A stretch of DNA of 39,292 bases, taken from an uncultured Planctomycetaceae bacterium (GTDB taxonomy: Bacteria; Planctomycetota; Planctomycetia; Planctomycetales; Planctomycetaceae). Every line of letters begins with the position of its first letter. The first letter of the stretch is position 1. The stretch is taken from the NCBI GenBank assembly GCA_903861195.1, contig CAIOTJ010000501.1, forward strand, positions 1 through 39,292, given 5' to 3'. Both the position numbers and the translations under genes were made by a program. Positions 24,032-33,254 of the stretch are shown piece by piece. Under the pieces are notes generated by a model. That model ran no database searches and was not told the origin of the DNA. It saw only the letters and a list, made by a program, of their open reading frames with translations.

Positions 24032-25591
24032 ATGATCACGACAGTCCACCGCCTGACCTGGCACCTGTTTTTCGGCTTGACTCTGCTTTCGACTGGTGCG
24101 CCAGTGTGGGCCCAGGCGGGTGCCAGCCGCGAGCAGTATACGAACAAGAGCCGGTTCAAGATTCCTTTTCGGTTCGACGCTGACGAGCTGGAGCAATTGG
24201 GGGCCCGGGAAGTCGAGTTGCTGGAGTCTCGCGATCAGGGGGTCACCTGGAAGTCTCGCGATCGAGTCTCCCCCGCTGCGGGCAAGTTTCAGTACGAGGC
24301 GACCGAGACCGGTTCGTACTGGTTTTGCCTCAAACTGATCGACCGCGACCGAAAAGCTCATCCCTCCACTCCTGCGAAGGCCGGCCTGAAGGTGTTCGTC
24401 GACCTCGATCTGCCCGAGGTCAATCTGCAGCTATCGCAACGCAGTCCTGGAACCGTGCAGATTGCCTGGAGCGTGGAAGACGCGGCGATTGAGCTGAACA
24501 CTCTGCGGCTGAAAATCCGCCAGCCGCAACGCGAATGGAAGGAACAGACAATCCGTCGTGCCGCGACCGGTTCGGAAGATATTCGGGTTGATGGAACCGG
24601 GATGTTCGAAGCGGAACTCTCGGTGGCCGATTTGGCGGGCAATGAGACCGTCGCGGCCAAGCAACTGCGGATCCGGTCCTCAAATGCCAGCCCTGCGCCG
24701 ACTCGCGAGAAGATTGCGGTCAAGCAACGGGACCCAGGGGGAGACCGGCTGGAAATGTCCAGCCAATTCCCGGGAACCCGTCGCCGGACCGCCCAGGAAG
24801 TGGCGCCGGAACCGGCGTTGGCGCGGAACGCCCCGGTGAACCCGGCCAATGAACCCGGTTCGCGCCCCACGAACTTGCGTCGTACAGCCACCTCAGACCT
24901 GCGCGTGACCGAGCCCCGGGTATCGCCTCCCCGCACCGTGCGGCATGTCAACACTCTGCAATTCGAGCTGAAATATCGGCTGCGGGATGTCGACTCCGAC
25001 GAGCGGATTCCCGTTGAACTCTGGATGACGGCCGACGGCGGCGCCAGCTGGCAACTCGCCGGGCGCGATGACGACGGAAGCAGCCCGATGCAGGTCGCTG
25101 TCGACCAACCGGGGGAATACGGCGTGCAACTGGCTTGGCGCAGCCGCTCTGGGCGGGCCATGCCCCGCCCGCAGGATGGAACCGCTCCACGCGATCTGTT
25201 CATTGTCGATCGTCGCGCTCCCGAGCTGGAACTGCTGGGGGTGCAATCGGCCCGTTCTACGCGGGGACAGGTTGTCACCATTCGCTGGAAGGCTGCTGAC
25301 GAACATTTTGGCGAGCGGCCGCTGCGCCTCCTCTGGTCCACTTCGGCTCAGGGTCCGTGGGATGAGGCCATGAACGAGATCCCCAATGATGGCGAGGTCG
25401 CCTGGCAGCCAGCGGCACATGTTCCCGAAACGGTCTATGTGCGACTCGAGGCGCGGGACCTGGCGGGAAATCTGCGGATCGCCGAGTCTGGCCGGCCCAT
25501 CCGGCTGTTGGCGGTGACTCTTGAGGACTCGGAAGAAAAACCAACCGACACGAACCGCGCCGAGCCGCCGGGGGACGATTCCAACCGCTGA
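24032..25591 (+). CDS. Secreted beta-sandwich-like protein, function unknown
   Basis: A 519-residue protein with a Sec signal peptide (LTWHLFFGLTLLSTGAPVWA, cleavage near residue 27-29). The mature part reads as successive Ig- or fibronectin-like modules: ELLESRDQGVTWKSRDRV with TGSYWFCLKLIDRD, then a module ending VADLAGNETVAAKQL, a low-complexity linker (about 225-305), a third with VELWMTADGGASWQLAGRD, and a last ending LEARDLAGNLRIAESG. The repeated DGGxxW and DLAGN elements suggest internal duplication. Such modules usually bind polysaccharide or other proteins at the cell surface; no catalytic motif is visible. GGGAG upstream supports ATG 24032. It ends 6 bp from the stop of the opposing glycosyltransferase gene. 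Confidence 0.75.
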   Translation: MITTVHRLTWHLFFGLTLLSTGAPVWAQAGASREQYTNKSRFKIPFRFDADELEQLGAREVELLESRDQGVTWKSRDRVSPAAGKFQYEATETGSYWFCLKLIDRDRKAHPSTPAKAGLKVFVDLDLPEVNLQLSQRSPGTVQIAWSVEDAAIELNTLRLKIRQPQREWKEQTIRRAATGSEDIRVDGTGMFEAELSVADLAGNETVAAKQLRIRSSNASPAPTREKIAVKQRDPGGDRLEMSSQFPGTRRRTAQEVAPEPALARNAPVNPANEPGSRPTNLRRTATSDLRVTEPRVSPPRTVRHVNTLQFELKYRLRDVDSDERIPVELWMTADGGASWQLAGRDDDGSSPMQVAVDQPGEYGVQLAWRSRSGRAMPRPQDGTAPRDLFIVDRRAPELELLGVQSARSTRGQVVTIRWKAADEHFGERPLRLLWSTSAQGPWDEAMNEIPNDGEVAWQPAAHVPETVYVRLEARDLAGNLRIAESGRPIRLLAVTLEDSEEKPTDTNRAEPPGDDSNR

Positions 25592-25597
25592 TGTCGC

Positions 25598-27466
25598 TCA
25601 GCGGGCGGTGGTTCCCGAATCTCCCACGCCCAGAACAGGGGAGGGAGTCTTTGAGGCCTCGCCGGGACGCCGCAACAGCACCAACTCGTGGCCCTGCTTC
25701 ATGAACCAGGGAACCCGGGTCACTTCCTGCAAATCGGCGGGAAGCCTGGCTCGCTCGCGGTCCAACTCGTCTGCCCGGGCCACCACGAACGTCGGTCCGG
25801 GGTTCGCTTTCCACCAGGCCAGCAAATCTTCGGCGGTTTCCAGACGTTCGACGCGGTCGACACCGGCCAGTTCGCCGCTGTAATAGATCAGGCCGGGCCG
25901 GAAGAAATGCCAGCTCGCGACCCGGCAGTTCCCGTGGGGATCTGCGGCCTGCATGGCCCGAGCCAGAGCGACATTGGACTGTCCCCGATCAACTTCTGCG
26001 GCGGTCCATCCGAACAGCGCCACCAGGAACAGCGCCGTGCTGATGGTCCACACACCCAGCGACTGGCGGACCTGCTGACGCTGCGAGGACCACCAGGCCA
26101 TAACCCCGCCAAGCACCACCGGGACTCCGGGAATCCAGAGCCCGCCAATCTCCAATCGCAGGTGCTGGGCGACCATCCCGGGAATCACCAGCAGGCCCCC
26201 TCCAATCAACAGCAGGGTTCCCCACATCAGGCCCAAAGCCCACTTGCTGATCAAACCCGGTTCGGCCTCCCAGCGGGCCACAAAAGCCCCGGTCAACAAG
26301 GCCAGGGCGGGATAGGCTGGAACCACATAATGCGGAAACTTGGTGGTCGCCAGCGAGAAGAAACCAACCCAGACCGTGACCCAGCAGATCAGCAGACGAT
26401 CGGCCGGGGACAATCGGCCCGCTGTTTGTCTACGCCGCCACAGGTCCAAAAGCACCGGTCGGGCGAGTAGGATCCACGGGAAAAAGCCGACACAGATCGC
26501 AGCCAGATAGAACCACGCAGGTCCTGCATGGTTGTCCATGCCGGCCGTGAAGCGGTGCAGGTGATGGGTGCCGAAGAAGCCCCGCAGGAATTCCCCGTCT
26601 GTGTGCCAGCCAACGGCGGCGAACCAGGGGCCAGCGACCAGCACCACAGAACCGAGCGCGAGCCCGGGGCACATTCGCCACACTTCGCGAGCCACGCGCA
26701 GCGGAGACAACCGGCAAGCGACCTGCCAAAGTCCTGCCCAGCGGCCGCCGGGTAAATCCGATTCCATGGCCTGCGTTGGACTTCCAGACACCTCCCCAGG
26801 CGTGGGCGACAGCAACCGGAACAGACCCAGCACGCATCCGGGCAACAGGAGCCCGATTGGCCCTTTGGTCAGCACGGCAAAACCCATCGCGAAATAGATT
26901 CCGCACCAGTCACGAAAGGAGGGCTCGCCCCATTCTCGCTGTCCCGGAGCGATTCTCTTTTGGGCCGCCCGGACGTAGAGAAAAATCGATAGGGTGCAGA
27001 AGAAGACCAGCTCGGCATCGCAGGCGGCGGCCCGGGCGATGACCACAAAGTTGAGACTGGTGGCCAGAATCACGGCGCTCCAGAATCCCGCGAGGCGCGA
27101 ATGCAGGCGACTTCCCAAATGATGCACCAACAGCACGCTGGCCAAGCCAAACAGAGCAGCCGGCAGCCGGGCCACGAATTCACTGATGCCGAACAGGCGG
27201 AATCCCCCGGCCATCAGCCAGAACATGATGGGGGGCTTGTGCGAGAAGAGTTCCCGATTGAACCGGGGAACAATCCAATCCCCCGTTTGATGCATTTCAC
27301 GCGCGACTTCGACGAAGTAGGTTTCGTCGTCGTCCCAGAAGTGAGTCGCCCCCAACCCCAGGAGAAAGACAAATCCGCACAGCAGGGCGAGACGGAGCTG
27401 CGAGCCAACGAAGTCGGAACCAGTGGATGTCGGCGTGGGAGCAGAGTCCGGGGAGATGAAAGGCAT
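25598..27466 (-). CDS. GT39/ArnT-like membrane glycosyltransferase
   Basis: A 622-residue polytopic membrane protein. The first membrane segment (about 25-41) leads into THFWDDDETYFVEVAREM, whose acidic pair (residues 45-48) is the catalytic Asp-Glu motif of the PMT/ArnT class in the first extracytoplasmic loop. GDWIVPRFN and FSHKPPIMFWLMAG follow, also typical. About ten to twelve further hydrophobic segments are visible, then a soluble periplasmic C-terminal domain from about 480. These enzymes move a sugar from a polyprenyl-phosphate donor to lipid A, a glycan or a protein on the outer face of the membrane. The acceptor is unknown. Start 27466 follows a candidate promoter at 27535-27564. 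Confidence 0.88.
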   Translation of the reverse strand: MPFISPDSAPTPTSTGSDFVGSQLRLALLCGFVFLLGLGATHFWDDDETYFVEVAREMHQTGDWIVPRFNRELFSHKPPIMFWLMAGGFRLFGISEFVARLPAALFGLASVLLVHHLGSRLHSRLAGFWSAVILATSLNFVVIARAAACDAELVFFCTLSIFLYVRAAQKRIAPGQREWGEPSFRDWCGIYFAMGFAVLTKGPIGLLLPGCVLGLFRLLSPTPGEVSGSPTQAMESDLPGGRWAGLWQVACRLSPLRVAREVWRMCPGLALGSVVLVAGPWFAAVGWHTDGEFLRGFFGTHHLHRFTAGMDNHAGPAWFYLAAICVGFFPWILLARPVLLDLWRRRQTAGRLSPADRLLICWVTVWVGFFSLATTKFPHYVVPAYPALALLTGAFVARWEAEPGLISKWALGLMWGTLLLIGGGLLVIPGMVAQHLRLEIGGLWIPGVPVVLGGVMAWWSSQRQQVRQSLGVWTISTALFLVALFGWTAAEVDRGQSNVALARAMQAADPHGNCRVASWHFFRPGLIYYSGELAGVDRVERLETAEDLLAWWKANPGPTFVVARADELDRERARLPADLQEVTRVPWFMKQGHELVLLRRPGEASKTPSPVLGVGDSGTTAR

Positions 27467-27534
27467 CCTTGCCTCAACACAGGAAAACGGACCGGTCGGG
27501 AGCAGGCGGATCGCCCAACCGCGAAGAAACGCAG

Positions 27535-27564
27535 AGTTTATTGGGAATCTGCGCTTTTGTTCAA
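27535..27564 (-). promoter_or_regulatory. Candidate promoter of the GT39 gene
   Basis: On the minus strand TTGAAC (27564-27559) and TAAACT (27540-27535) are separated by 18 bp, four of six matches each. Transcription would start near 27527, about 60 nt before ATG 27466. Confidence 0.35.
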
Positions 27565-27604
27565 TCTGAGTTTGCCACCAAAAACTATACACCCGCACAG
27601 AACT

Positions 27605-27805
27605 ATGGGGTCGGCATTGGAATCGCCCCACCTGGACGATTGGCCGAGGCCCGTCCTGTTGGTGGATGTCCGTCGAAGCAGCGGCACGAAGATGGTCGAA
27701 ACCGAAGAGATCCGACCCAGCGACCGCGACGCCCTGAAACCGCTGATTCTGGCCGCCAAACGCAGCCGACAGCCTTGTCCACCCGGCCCTCCCTCGTCGA
27801 AGTGA
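27605..27805 (+). CDS. Possible small hypothetical protein
   Basis: A 66-residue frame with ATG 27605. It is hydrophobic and charged in a protein-like pattern: DWPRPVLLVDVRR, then KMVETEEIRPSDRDALKPLILAAKRSR, and a proline-rich tail. The gene lies in an intergenic region, so the frame is not a shadow of a larger gene. I do not recognise the family. There is no Shine-Dalgarno and no convincing promoter; the frame is open upstream into the antisense of the glycosyltransferase. Confidence 0.35.
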   Translation: MGSALESPHLDDWPRPVLLVDVRRSSGTKMVETEEIRPSDRDALKPLILAAKRSRQPCPPGPPSSK

Positions 27806-28159
27806 CTTGGGTCCGACACTGACCCGTGGGGGGGCCCTACACAGTCAGTCGGAAAATCGCAGGAATTCGATCGCCCAAACTCGGCCCGGGCTCGCATCCA
27901 TTCCCGGGCGCGGCTCGTGCCGAGCAAGCGCTATCGACGCGTTTTGGCTCAGAACAATTCATCCGGGACAAGGCCCCCGCGAGAGAGATTGCCTGAATGG
28001 AATCTGTCGATCTCTGCGTACACCTGCCCTCCATTCCCTGAGGAATTGGACGAGACCGTTCCTGTTCGGGGCAAGGGAACTCCCGAACCCGTTGAATCTG
28101 GCGGACGAAAGCGTTCGGCGATCTGCGGTCCGCCGTCGGATGTGGATGGCAAAACACCT

Positions 28160-28175
28160 AATTTCTTTGGAAATT
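28160..28175. repeat. Short AT-rich inverted repeat upstream of ppk
   Basis: AATTTC at 28160-28165 and GAAATT at 28170-28175 with a TTTG spacer, about 93 bp before the kinase ATG. Possible regulator site or leader hairpin; nothing more can be said. Confidence 0.35.
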
Positions 28176-28267
28176 CATACCATGCCCTCCCCGTCCGCCG
28201 GGGGTGGAGTAGAATCACAGCTCATCGGCAACCTGACGCTTTGGCTCTTCTTTGGTGTTTCCCGGTC

Positions 28268-30406
28268 ATGGCTAGCCCTCCCGTCCGCAACCGCAAGCCC
28301 ATCGTCACGATCGGGCCCGAGCACTTTGTCAATCGGGAACTGAGCTGGCTGGAGTTCAATGCCCGGGTCCTGGAAGAGGCGGAGGACCCCACCAACCTGT
28401 TACTCGAGCGGCTGAAGTTTCTCAGCATTTTCAGCAGCAACCTCGACGAATTCATGATGGTTCGAGTGTCGGGACTGCGGGAACAGATGAATGGGTTGGC
28501 CGACCCCGAGGACCGGATGCCCGAGAGCCTCAGCATCCATGAGCAGTTCCGGCAGGTGCATGCCCGCACGCATACGCTGGTGGACCGACAGTATGCCTGC
28601 CTGCGGGAGCAGGTCATTCCCGGCCTGGCGCAGGCGGGAATCCGGTTGCTTGACCCCGGAGCGCTGGCAAAGGCCGAGCACGAATATCTCGACAACCTGT
28701 TTCAGCAGACGGTCTTTCCGGTACTGACCCCAGTGGCGATTGATCCCAGCCACCCCACTCCACATCTTCGCAGCCGCGGCCTGTACATCGCCGCCATGAT
28801 CGAGCAGGCCCAGTACCGACCGGGAGCGGCAAACACCCTGCTGGCAGTCGCGCATCTGCCGCCCGTGCTCCCCCGACTGATTCGCTTGCCCGGAGACGCC
28901 CAGAATTATGTCTTGCTCGACCAATTGGTGGGATCTCGTCTCGACCAGCTTTTCAGTGGATCACGAATCGTCTGCTGGACGACCATCAGAATCACCCGGG
29001 ACGCCGATCTCGACATCGACGGCGACCAGGTGCTGCATGACCTGTCACAGGCAGTCGAAGAGGGACTGAAAGCGTTGAGGCATCGGGATGTGGTCCGGCT
29101 GGAGGTGGCCCCGGGTGCCGACCAAACCTTGATCGAAGCAATCCGGAGACCGCTGGGGCTCAGCAGCGAGGAAATTTACCATCTTCAGGGGCCCCTCGAT
29201 TTGACAAACTTCATGGACTGGCATGGACTGCCCGAGTTCCCTCACCTGCGGGATGAGCCATTCCCCCCGCGCCGCCCCCTGGGCCTGGAGGAAGGGACCG
29301 ACTTCTTCGCGACCATCCGCAAGAAGGACGTCCTGCTCCACCACCCCTACGAGTCGTTTCAGTGTGTGGTGGAGTTTCTCCAACAAGCGGCGGAGGACCC
29401 CGACGTGCTGGCGATCAAGCAGACCCTGTACCGGGCCGGCAGCGAAAGCCCGGTGATTCGCGCGTTGATCAACGCCGCGGAAAAAGGGAAAAGTGTGACG
29501 GCGGTGGTCGAACTGCTGGCCAGGTTTGACGAGCAGTCGAACGTCAAATGGGCACGGCAGATGGAACGTGCCGGCGTACACGTCGTCTACGGATTCGTCA
29601 GCCTCAAAACCCACTGCAAGCTCACCCTCGTGGTGCGACGCGACAGTGACCGCATTCGCCGTTACCTGCACCTCGGAACGGGCAACTACAACTCTTCAAC
29701 CGCCAAACTCTACACGGATCTTGGGCTCTTCACGGCCCGGGAATCGTTCGGGGAGGATGCCTCGGCACTGTTCAACTATCTCACCGGGTATTCCACAGGA
29801 TACCGCTGGCGGAATTTCATCGTCTCGCCGGACTTTCTTCAGGACCGGGTGCTGGAGTTGATTGGACGCGAGGCGTCCCGGGCCAAGTCACGGGAGGGGG
29901 GGCGGATCTTCGCGAAGCTCAACCAACTGGTCGATCCCGAGGTAATCGAGGCTCTGTACAAAGCCTCTCAGGCGGGAGTCAAAATCGACCTGCTGGTCCG
30001 CGGCAGTTGCTGCCTTCGCCCGGGGGTGAAGGGAATTTCCGAAAACATCCGGGTCATGAGCATCCTCGACCGGTTTCTGGAACACAGCCGGGTCTACGTG
30101 TTCGGCGAGGGGGATCAGGCCGAAGTCTACATTGCCAGCGCCGACTGGATGCCCCGGAACTTCCGACGTCGGGTTGAGATTGTGTTCCCGTTGATTGAGC
30201 CGATGCTTAAGCAGCGGATTCTCCAAGGTCTGGTCCCGATATATCTGGGAGACAATGTGAAGGCCCGGCAGATGCAGCCAGATGGCAGTTATCGCCGGGT
30301 GACTCCCGAGCCCGGAGCACCCTCGGTGCGGGCCCAGCTGAAATTTCTGACGGAACCGCCAATTCCCGATTTCACCAACGAAGTGGTCGAAGGACCGGTC
30401 CCCTGA
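28268..30406 (+). CDS. ppk: Polyphosphate kinase 1
   Basis: A 712-residue protein, the standard PPK1 length. In order: FVNRELSWLEFNARV and FSSNLDEFMMVRVSG of the N-terminal domain, the head domain, then HHPYESF, KQTLYRAGSESP, the catalytic segment LKTHCKL with the phosphorylated histidine H449, LGTGNYNSSTAKLYTDLG, a second conserved histidine H606 in RFLEHSRVY, and ASADWMPRN. PPK1 reversibly transfers the terminal phosphate of ATP to inorganic polyphosphate, the store of phosphate and energy, at the inner membrane. ATG 28268 fits family N-termini; the upstream open extension does not. No ppx or pho regulator is adjacent. Convergent with a desaturase gene, separated by a strong hairpin. Confidence 0.95.
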   Translation: MASPPVRNRKPIVTIGPEHFVNRELSWLEFNARVLEEAEDPTNLLLERLKFLSIFSSNLDEFMMVRVSGLREQMNGLADPEDRMPESLSIHEQFRQVHARTHTLVDRQYACLREQVIPGLAQAGIRLLDPGALAKAEHEYLDNLFQQTVFPVLTPVAIDPSHPTPHLRSRGLYIAAMIEQAQYRPGAANTLLAVAHLPPVLPRLIRLPGDAQNYVLLDQLVGSRLDQLFSGSRIVCWTTIRITRDADLDIDGDQVLHDLSQAVEEGLKALRHRDVVRLEVAPGADQTLIEAIRRPLGLSSEEIYHLQGPLDLTNFMDWHGLPEFPHLRDEPFPPRRPLGLEEGTDFFATIRKKDVLLHHPYESFQCVVEFLQQAAEDPDVLAIKQTLYRAGSESPVIRALINAAEKGKSVTAVVELLARFDEQSNVKWARQMERAGVHVVYGFVSLKTHCKLTLVVRRDSDRIRRYLHLGTGNYNSSTAKLYTDLGLFTARESFGEDASALFNYLTGYSTGYRWRNFIVSPDFLQDRVLELIGREASRAKSREGGRIFAKLNQLVDPEVIEALYKASQAGVKIDLLVRGSCCLRPGVKGISENIRVMSILDRFLEHSRVYVFGEGDQAEVYIASADWMPRNFRRRVEIVFPLIEPMLKQRILQGLVPIYLGDNVKARQMQPDGSYRRVTPEPGAPSVRAQLKFLTEPPIPDFTNEVVEGPVP

Positions 30407-30467
30407 GTAGAGACGGGGCCCGGGAATCGATCGACGGAACCAGACTTACCGTCGCTACAAAACACCA

Positions 30468-30499
30468 CAGGGTCTGGGAGCGAATACTCCCAGACCCTG
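30468..30499. terminator. Bidirectional terminator between ppk and desaturase
   Basis: CAGGGTCTGGGAG at 30468-30480 pairs perfectly over 13 bp with CTCCCAGACCCTG at 30487-30499 (loop CGAATA). On the minus strand it is followed by TGGTGTTTTG, a modest T-tract, so it best fits the end of the desaturase transcript, and may stop ppk as well. Confidence 0.65.
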
Positions 30500-30650
30500 A
30501 TGAGAGCATGATGTCTTGTGCTGAAAATTGGCACCGCATTGTTCAAGTGCAGCCCGAGTCCCAGGTCACGCCACCGGAACGGTGCCCCATCGAGTGAAGT
30601 ACCAGCTCAACCCCGGGACCAATCACAAAGAGACCAGCACCTGTACGAAT

Positions 30651-31586
30651 TCAGGCGGCCTGATGCTGCGAGGCTTCGACCGGATCGCTGGGACCGGTTC
30701 CCGTTTTGTTTCTGCCAAGATCCAGAACCCTTTGGGGAACAGGCTTGACGTTCCAGACCAGACCCAGCTTTTCGAAGGTCCAGATCATGTAGTAGGTGAT
30801 GTCGACCTCCCACCAGTAAAACCCGTTGCGGGCCGATGCCGGGTAGTAGTGGTGATTGTTGTGCCAACCCTCACCAAACGCAAACAGCGCCAGGATGAAG
30901 TTGTTGCGGCTTTGATCAGTGGTTTCGTACCGACGACTGCCAAACACGTGGGCCAGAGAATTGATGCAGTAAGTCACATGGTACAGGCAAACCGTGGAGA
31001 CCACGAATCCCCAAATGAACATCTGGGGGCCGTTGGTCCCCAGTCCCGGAGCCCAACGCTCCAGCACCGAGCCCAAGGCCCACATGCCGCCCCCCCAGAT
31101 CACGATCGGAATCCAGGTATTGTTGTTGAGGAAGACCAACTCGGGGAATTTCATGAGGTCGGGGACCCGCTGCACGCGAACGGGAGAACTGTCGTAGGTC
31201 ATGAACCAGCCCATGTGGCTCCACAGAAAACTATGCTGCACCGGTGAATGCAGATCGCCTGGCTGGTCAGACAGGGTGTGGTGGTCTCGATGGTGAGCAG
31301 CCCACCAAATGGGCCCCTTCTGAGCTGCCGCGCTTCCAATAAAGCCCCACAACCACTGGAACCACCGGGAGGTCTGGAAGGCCTTGTGCGCGAAGTAACG
31401 GTGATAGAATCCGGTGAGAGCCATGCCCCGGATCAAATACGAAAAAAAGCCCACTATGAGCGCCGTCCAGCTCCACCCCACCCAGAACACCGCCAGGCAC
31501 CCGAGGTGCAGGCCGAAATAGGGAATGAGGGTGGGCCACTCGATCTGGCGGTACCAGGGGAGTGTCGACTCGGGAGTGGTGCTCAT
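30651..31586 (-). CDS. Acyl-CoA/acyl-lipid desaturase (stearoyl-CoA 9-desaturase type)
   Basis: A 311-residue integral membrane di-iron enzyme. All three histidine boxes are present: HRYFAH (62-67), HRDHH (99-103) and HNNHH (242-246). Two pairs of membrane segments surround them (about 20-52, 75-90, 155-175, 188-210). The enzyme inserts a cis double bond, usually delta-9, into a saturated acyl chain with oxygen and electrons from a cytochrome or ferredoxin. This adjusts membrane fluidity and is commonly raised in the cold. The C-terminal 30 residues are polar. The gene is transcribed alone; its promoter should lie in 31587-31810, but I could not identify it. Confidence 0.92.
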   Translation of the reverse strand: MSTTPESTLPWYRQIEWPTLIPYFGLHLGCLAVFWVGWSWTALIVGFFSYLIRGMALTGFYHRYFAHKAFQTSRWFQWLWGFIGSAAAQKGPIWWAAHHRDHHTLSDQPGDLHSPVQHSFLWSHMGWFMTYDSSPVRVQRVPDLMKFPELVFLNNNTWIPIVIWGGGMWALGSVLERWAPGLGTNGPQMFIWGFVVSTVCLYHVTYCINSLAHVFGSRRYETTDQSRNNFILALFAFGEGWHNNHHYYPASARNGFYWWEVDITYYMIWTFEKLGLVWNVKPVPQRVLDLGRNKTGTGPSDPVEASQHQAA

Positions 31587-31810
31587 GCGAACGTTTCAAA
31601 CCGGGACCATGACGGACAGGCGTATCGCAGGGATCGCCTTGGAGGCCCTCAATGATGGTGATTTCGGCAGATTCGGCAAGGTGAAACAGAGCGGAATTCC
31701 CGAACCCGGGGTTCGGGCCCTGCCCCGAGACCCGACAAACCCCAATTTCTCGGTATGATTTCCAGCGGATTGCCGCCAGTCAACAGCACGCCTGAAAGAC
31801 CGGTGCCATG

Positions 31811-31838
31811 TTGACCAATCAACGAATCCCGATATATT
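31811..31838 (+). promoter_or_regulatory. Near-consensus sigma70-type promoter of the DUF1501 gene
   Basis: TTGACC at 31811-31816 and TATATT at 31833-31838, each five of six matches, spacer 16 bp. Predicted start near 31845, 54 nt before ATG 31899. This is the best promoter match seen in the window. Confidence 0.62.
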
Positions 31839-31898
31839 CTGTCGATGAGAGGCGTGAGAGGGCTCTTTCTTCCCCGAGTTTGTCAGGTGCCTGTTCCA

Positions 31899-33254
31899 AT
31901 GCTGTCGATTCTTGGTCGCCCCGTCGATTCCCACTGCGATCGATACGCCCGTCGGCACTTTCTGAAGCTGGGCGGGTTGGCCTTGGGGGGGCTGTCACTG
32001 CCACAAATCCTGCGGGCCCAGGAAATCTCTCCGGTGCCGGGTCAGGGGTTGTCGCACAAGGCGGTGATCATGATTTTTCTGTCGGGAGGTCCCTCCCATC
32101 AGGACATGGTCGACCTCAAAATGGATGCCCCAAAAGAAATTCGGGGTTCATTCCAGGCCATTCAAACCAACGTCCCGGGAATCGACATCTGCGAACACCT
32201 CCCCCGGGTAGCTCAAATGATGGACAAGTTCGCCATCATCCGATCGCTCTACGGCAGCCCCGACCAGCACGCGTCGGACATGTGTGTCAGCGGTTATCCC
32301 ATTGGTCCCAAGGGGCGACAAGACAATCACCCTTCGCTGGGATCGGTCGTCTCGCGGCTCCAGGGGCCCGTCGACCAGGCGGTCCCGCCGTTCGTGGGTC
32401 TGACGATAAAGACCCGACACGCCCCCTATTCGAATCCGGGATTGCCGGGTTTCCTCGGCCAGGCGCATGCTCCTTTCCAGCCCGATGGGGAAGGGATGGA
32501 AAACATGCGTCTGAACGGCATCCACCTGGACCATTTGCGTGACCGCCAGCGGCTGCTGAGCGGTTTCGATTCGTTCCGCCGTGAGGCCGAGCGCAATCCT
32601 GTATTTCACGGGGTCGATTCATTCACGCGGAAGGCGTTTGACGTTCTGACCTCGAGCCGCCTCGTCGAAGCGCTCGATCTGTCTCAGGAGGATTCGGCCT
32701 TGCGTGACCGGTATGGCCGCGGAACGGCCGACCCCGCTTTTGGCGAGGATGCCGGCCCCCACTGGATGGACCAATTTCTAATGGCCCGGCGGCTGGTGGA
32801 GGCGGGTGTCCGCTGTGTGACCCTGTCGTTCGGTAGCTGGGACCGGCACGGCGGGAACTTCGAACGACTTCCAGAGCAGTTGTCGAAGCTCGACCTGGGG
32901 CTCTCGGCTCTGGTGGACGATCTGCATCGCCGGGGCCTCGAACGCGATGTCAGCGTGATCGCCTGGGGCGAATTTGGCCGGACACCACGCATCAATCCCG
33001 GTGGAGGTCGCGACCACTGGCCGCAGGCGTCCTGTGCCCTGCTCGCGGGCGGGGGCATGAAGGTGGGACAGGTGATTGGATCAACCAACCGGTTGGGGGA
33101 GGTTCCCCAAGATCGCCCCATTCATTATCAGGAAGTGTTCGCAACACTGTATCGGCAATTGGGAATTGACGTGGCGACGGCGACCATTCTTGATCCCAAC
33201 GGTCGGCCACAATACCTGCTTGACCGTCGGGAGCCGGTTCGGGAATTGATTTGA
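31899..33254 (+). CDS. DUF1501 protein with twin-arginine signal
   Basis: A 451-residue protein of the DUF1501 family, which is strongly expanded in Planctomycetota and belongs to the alkaline-phosphatase/sulfatase superfamily fold. The N-terminus carries the Tat motif ARRHFLKLGG (17-26), and then a hydrophobic LALGGLSLPQILRA. Family hallmarks follow: MIFLSGGPSHQDMVDLK, GIDICEHLPRVAQMM, IRSLYGS, HPSLGSVVS, SFGSWDRHGGNFE, VIAWGEFGRTPRIN and GGGRDHWP. The aspartate and histidine residues of these motifs probably bind metal. The role in cells is not established; members are often encoded with PVC-type cytochromes, but here the gene stands alone. ATG 31899 begins the signal; an in-frame upstream start at 31845 would sit at the predicted transcription start. 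Confidence 0.9.
   Translation: MLSILGRPVDSHCDRYARRHFLKLGGLALGGLSLPQILRAQEISPVPGQGLSHKAVIMIFLSGGPSHQDMVDLKMDAPKEIRGSFQAIQTNVPGIDICEHLPRVAQMMDKFAIIRSLYGSPDQHASDMCVSGYPIGPKGRQDNHPSLGSVVSRLQGPVDQAVPPFVGLTIKTRHAPYSNPGLPGFLGQAHAPFQPDGEGMENMRLNGIHLDHLRDRQRLLSGFDSFRREAERNPVFHGVDSFTRKAFDVLTSSRLVEALDLSQEDSALRDRYGRGTADPAFGEDAGPHWMDQFLMARRLVEAGVRCVTLSFGSWDRHGGNFERLPEQLSKLDLGLSALVDDLHRRGLERDVSVIAWGEFGRTPRINPGGGRDHWPQASCALLAGGGMKVGQVIGSTNRLGEVPQDRPIHYQEVFATLYRQLGIDVATATILDPNGRPQYLLDRREPVRELI

Larger units (their letters stand above)
27467..28267. other. 800-bp divergent intergenic region
   Basis: Between the glycosyltransferase (minus) and polyphosphate kinase (plus). It holds the candidate minus-strand promoter at 27535-27564, a possible 66-residue protein at 27605-27805 and an inverted repeat at 28160-28175. 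The kinase frame is open back to about 27836 but the extension has no family similarity. Confidence 0.5.
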
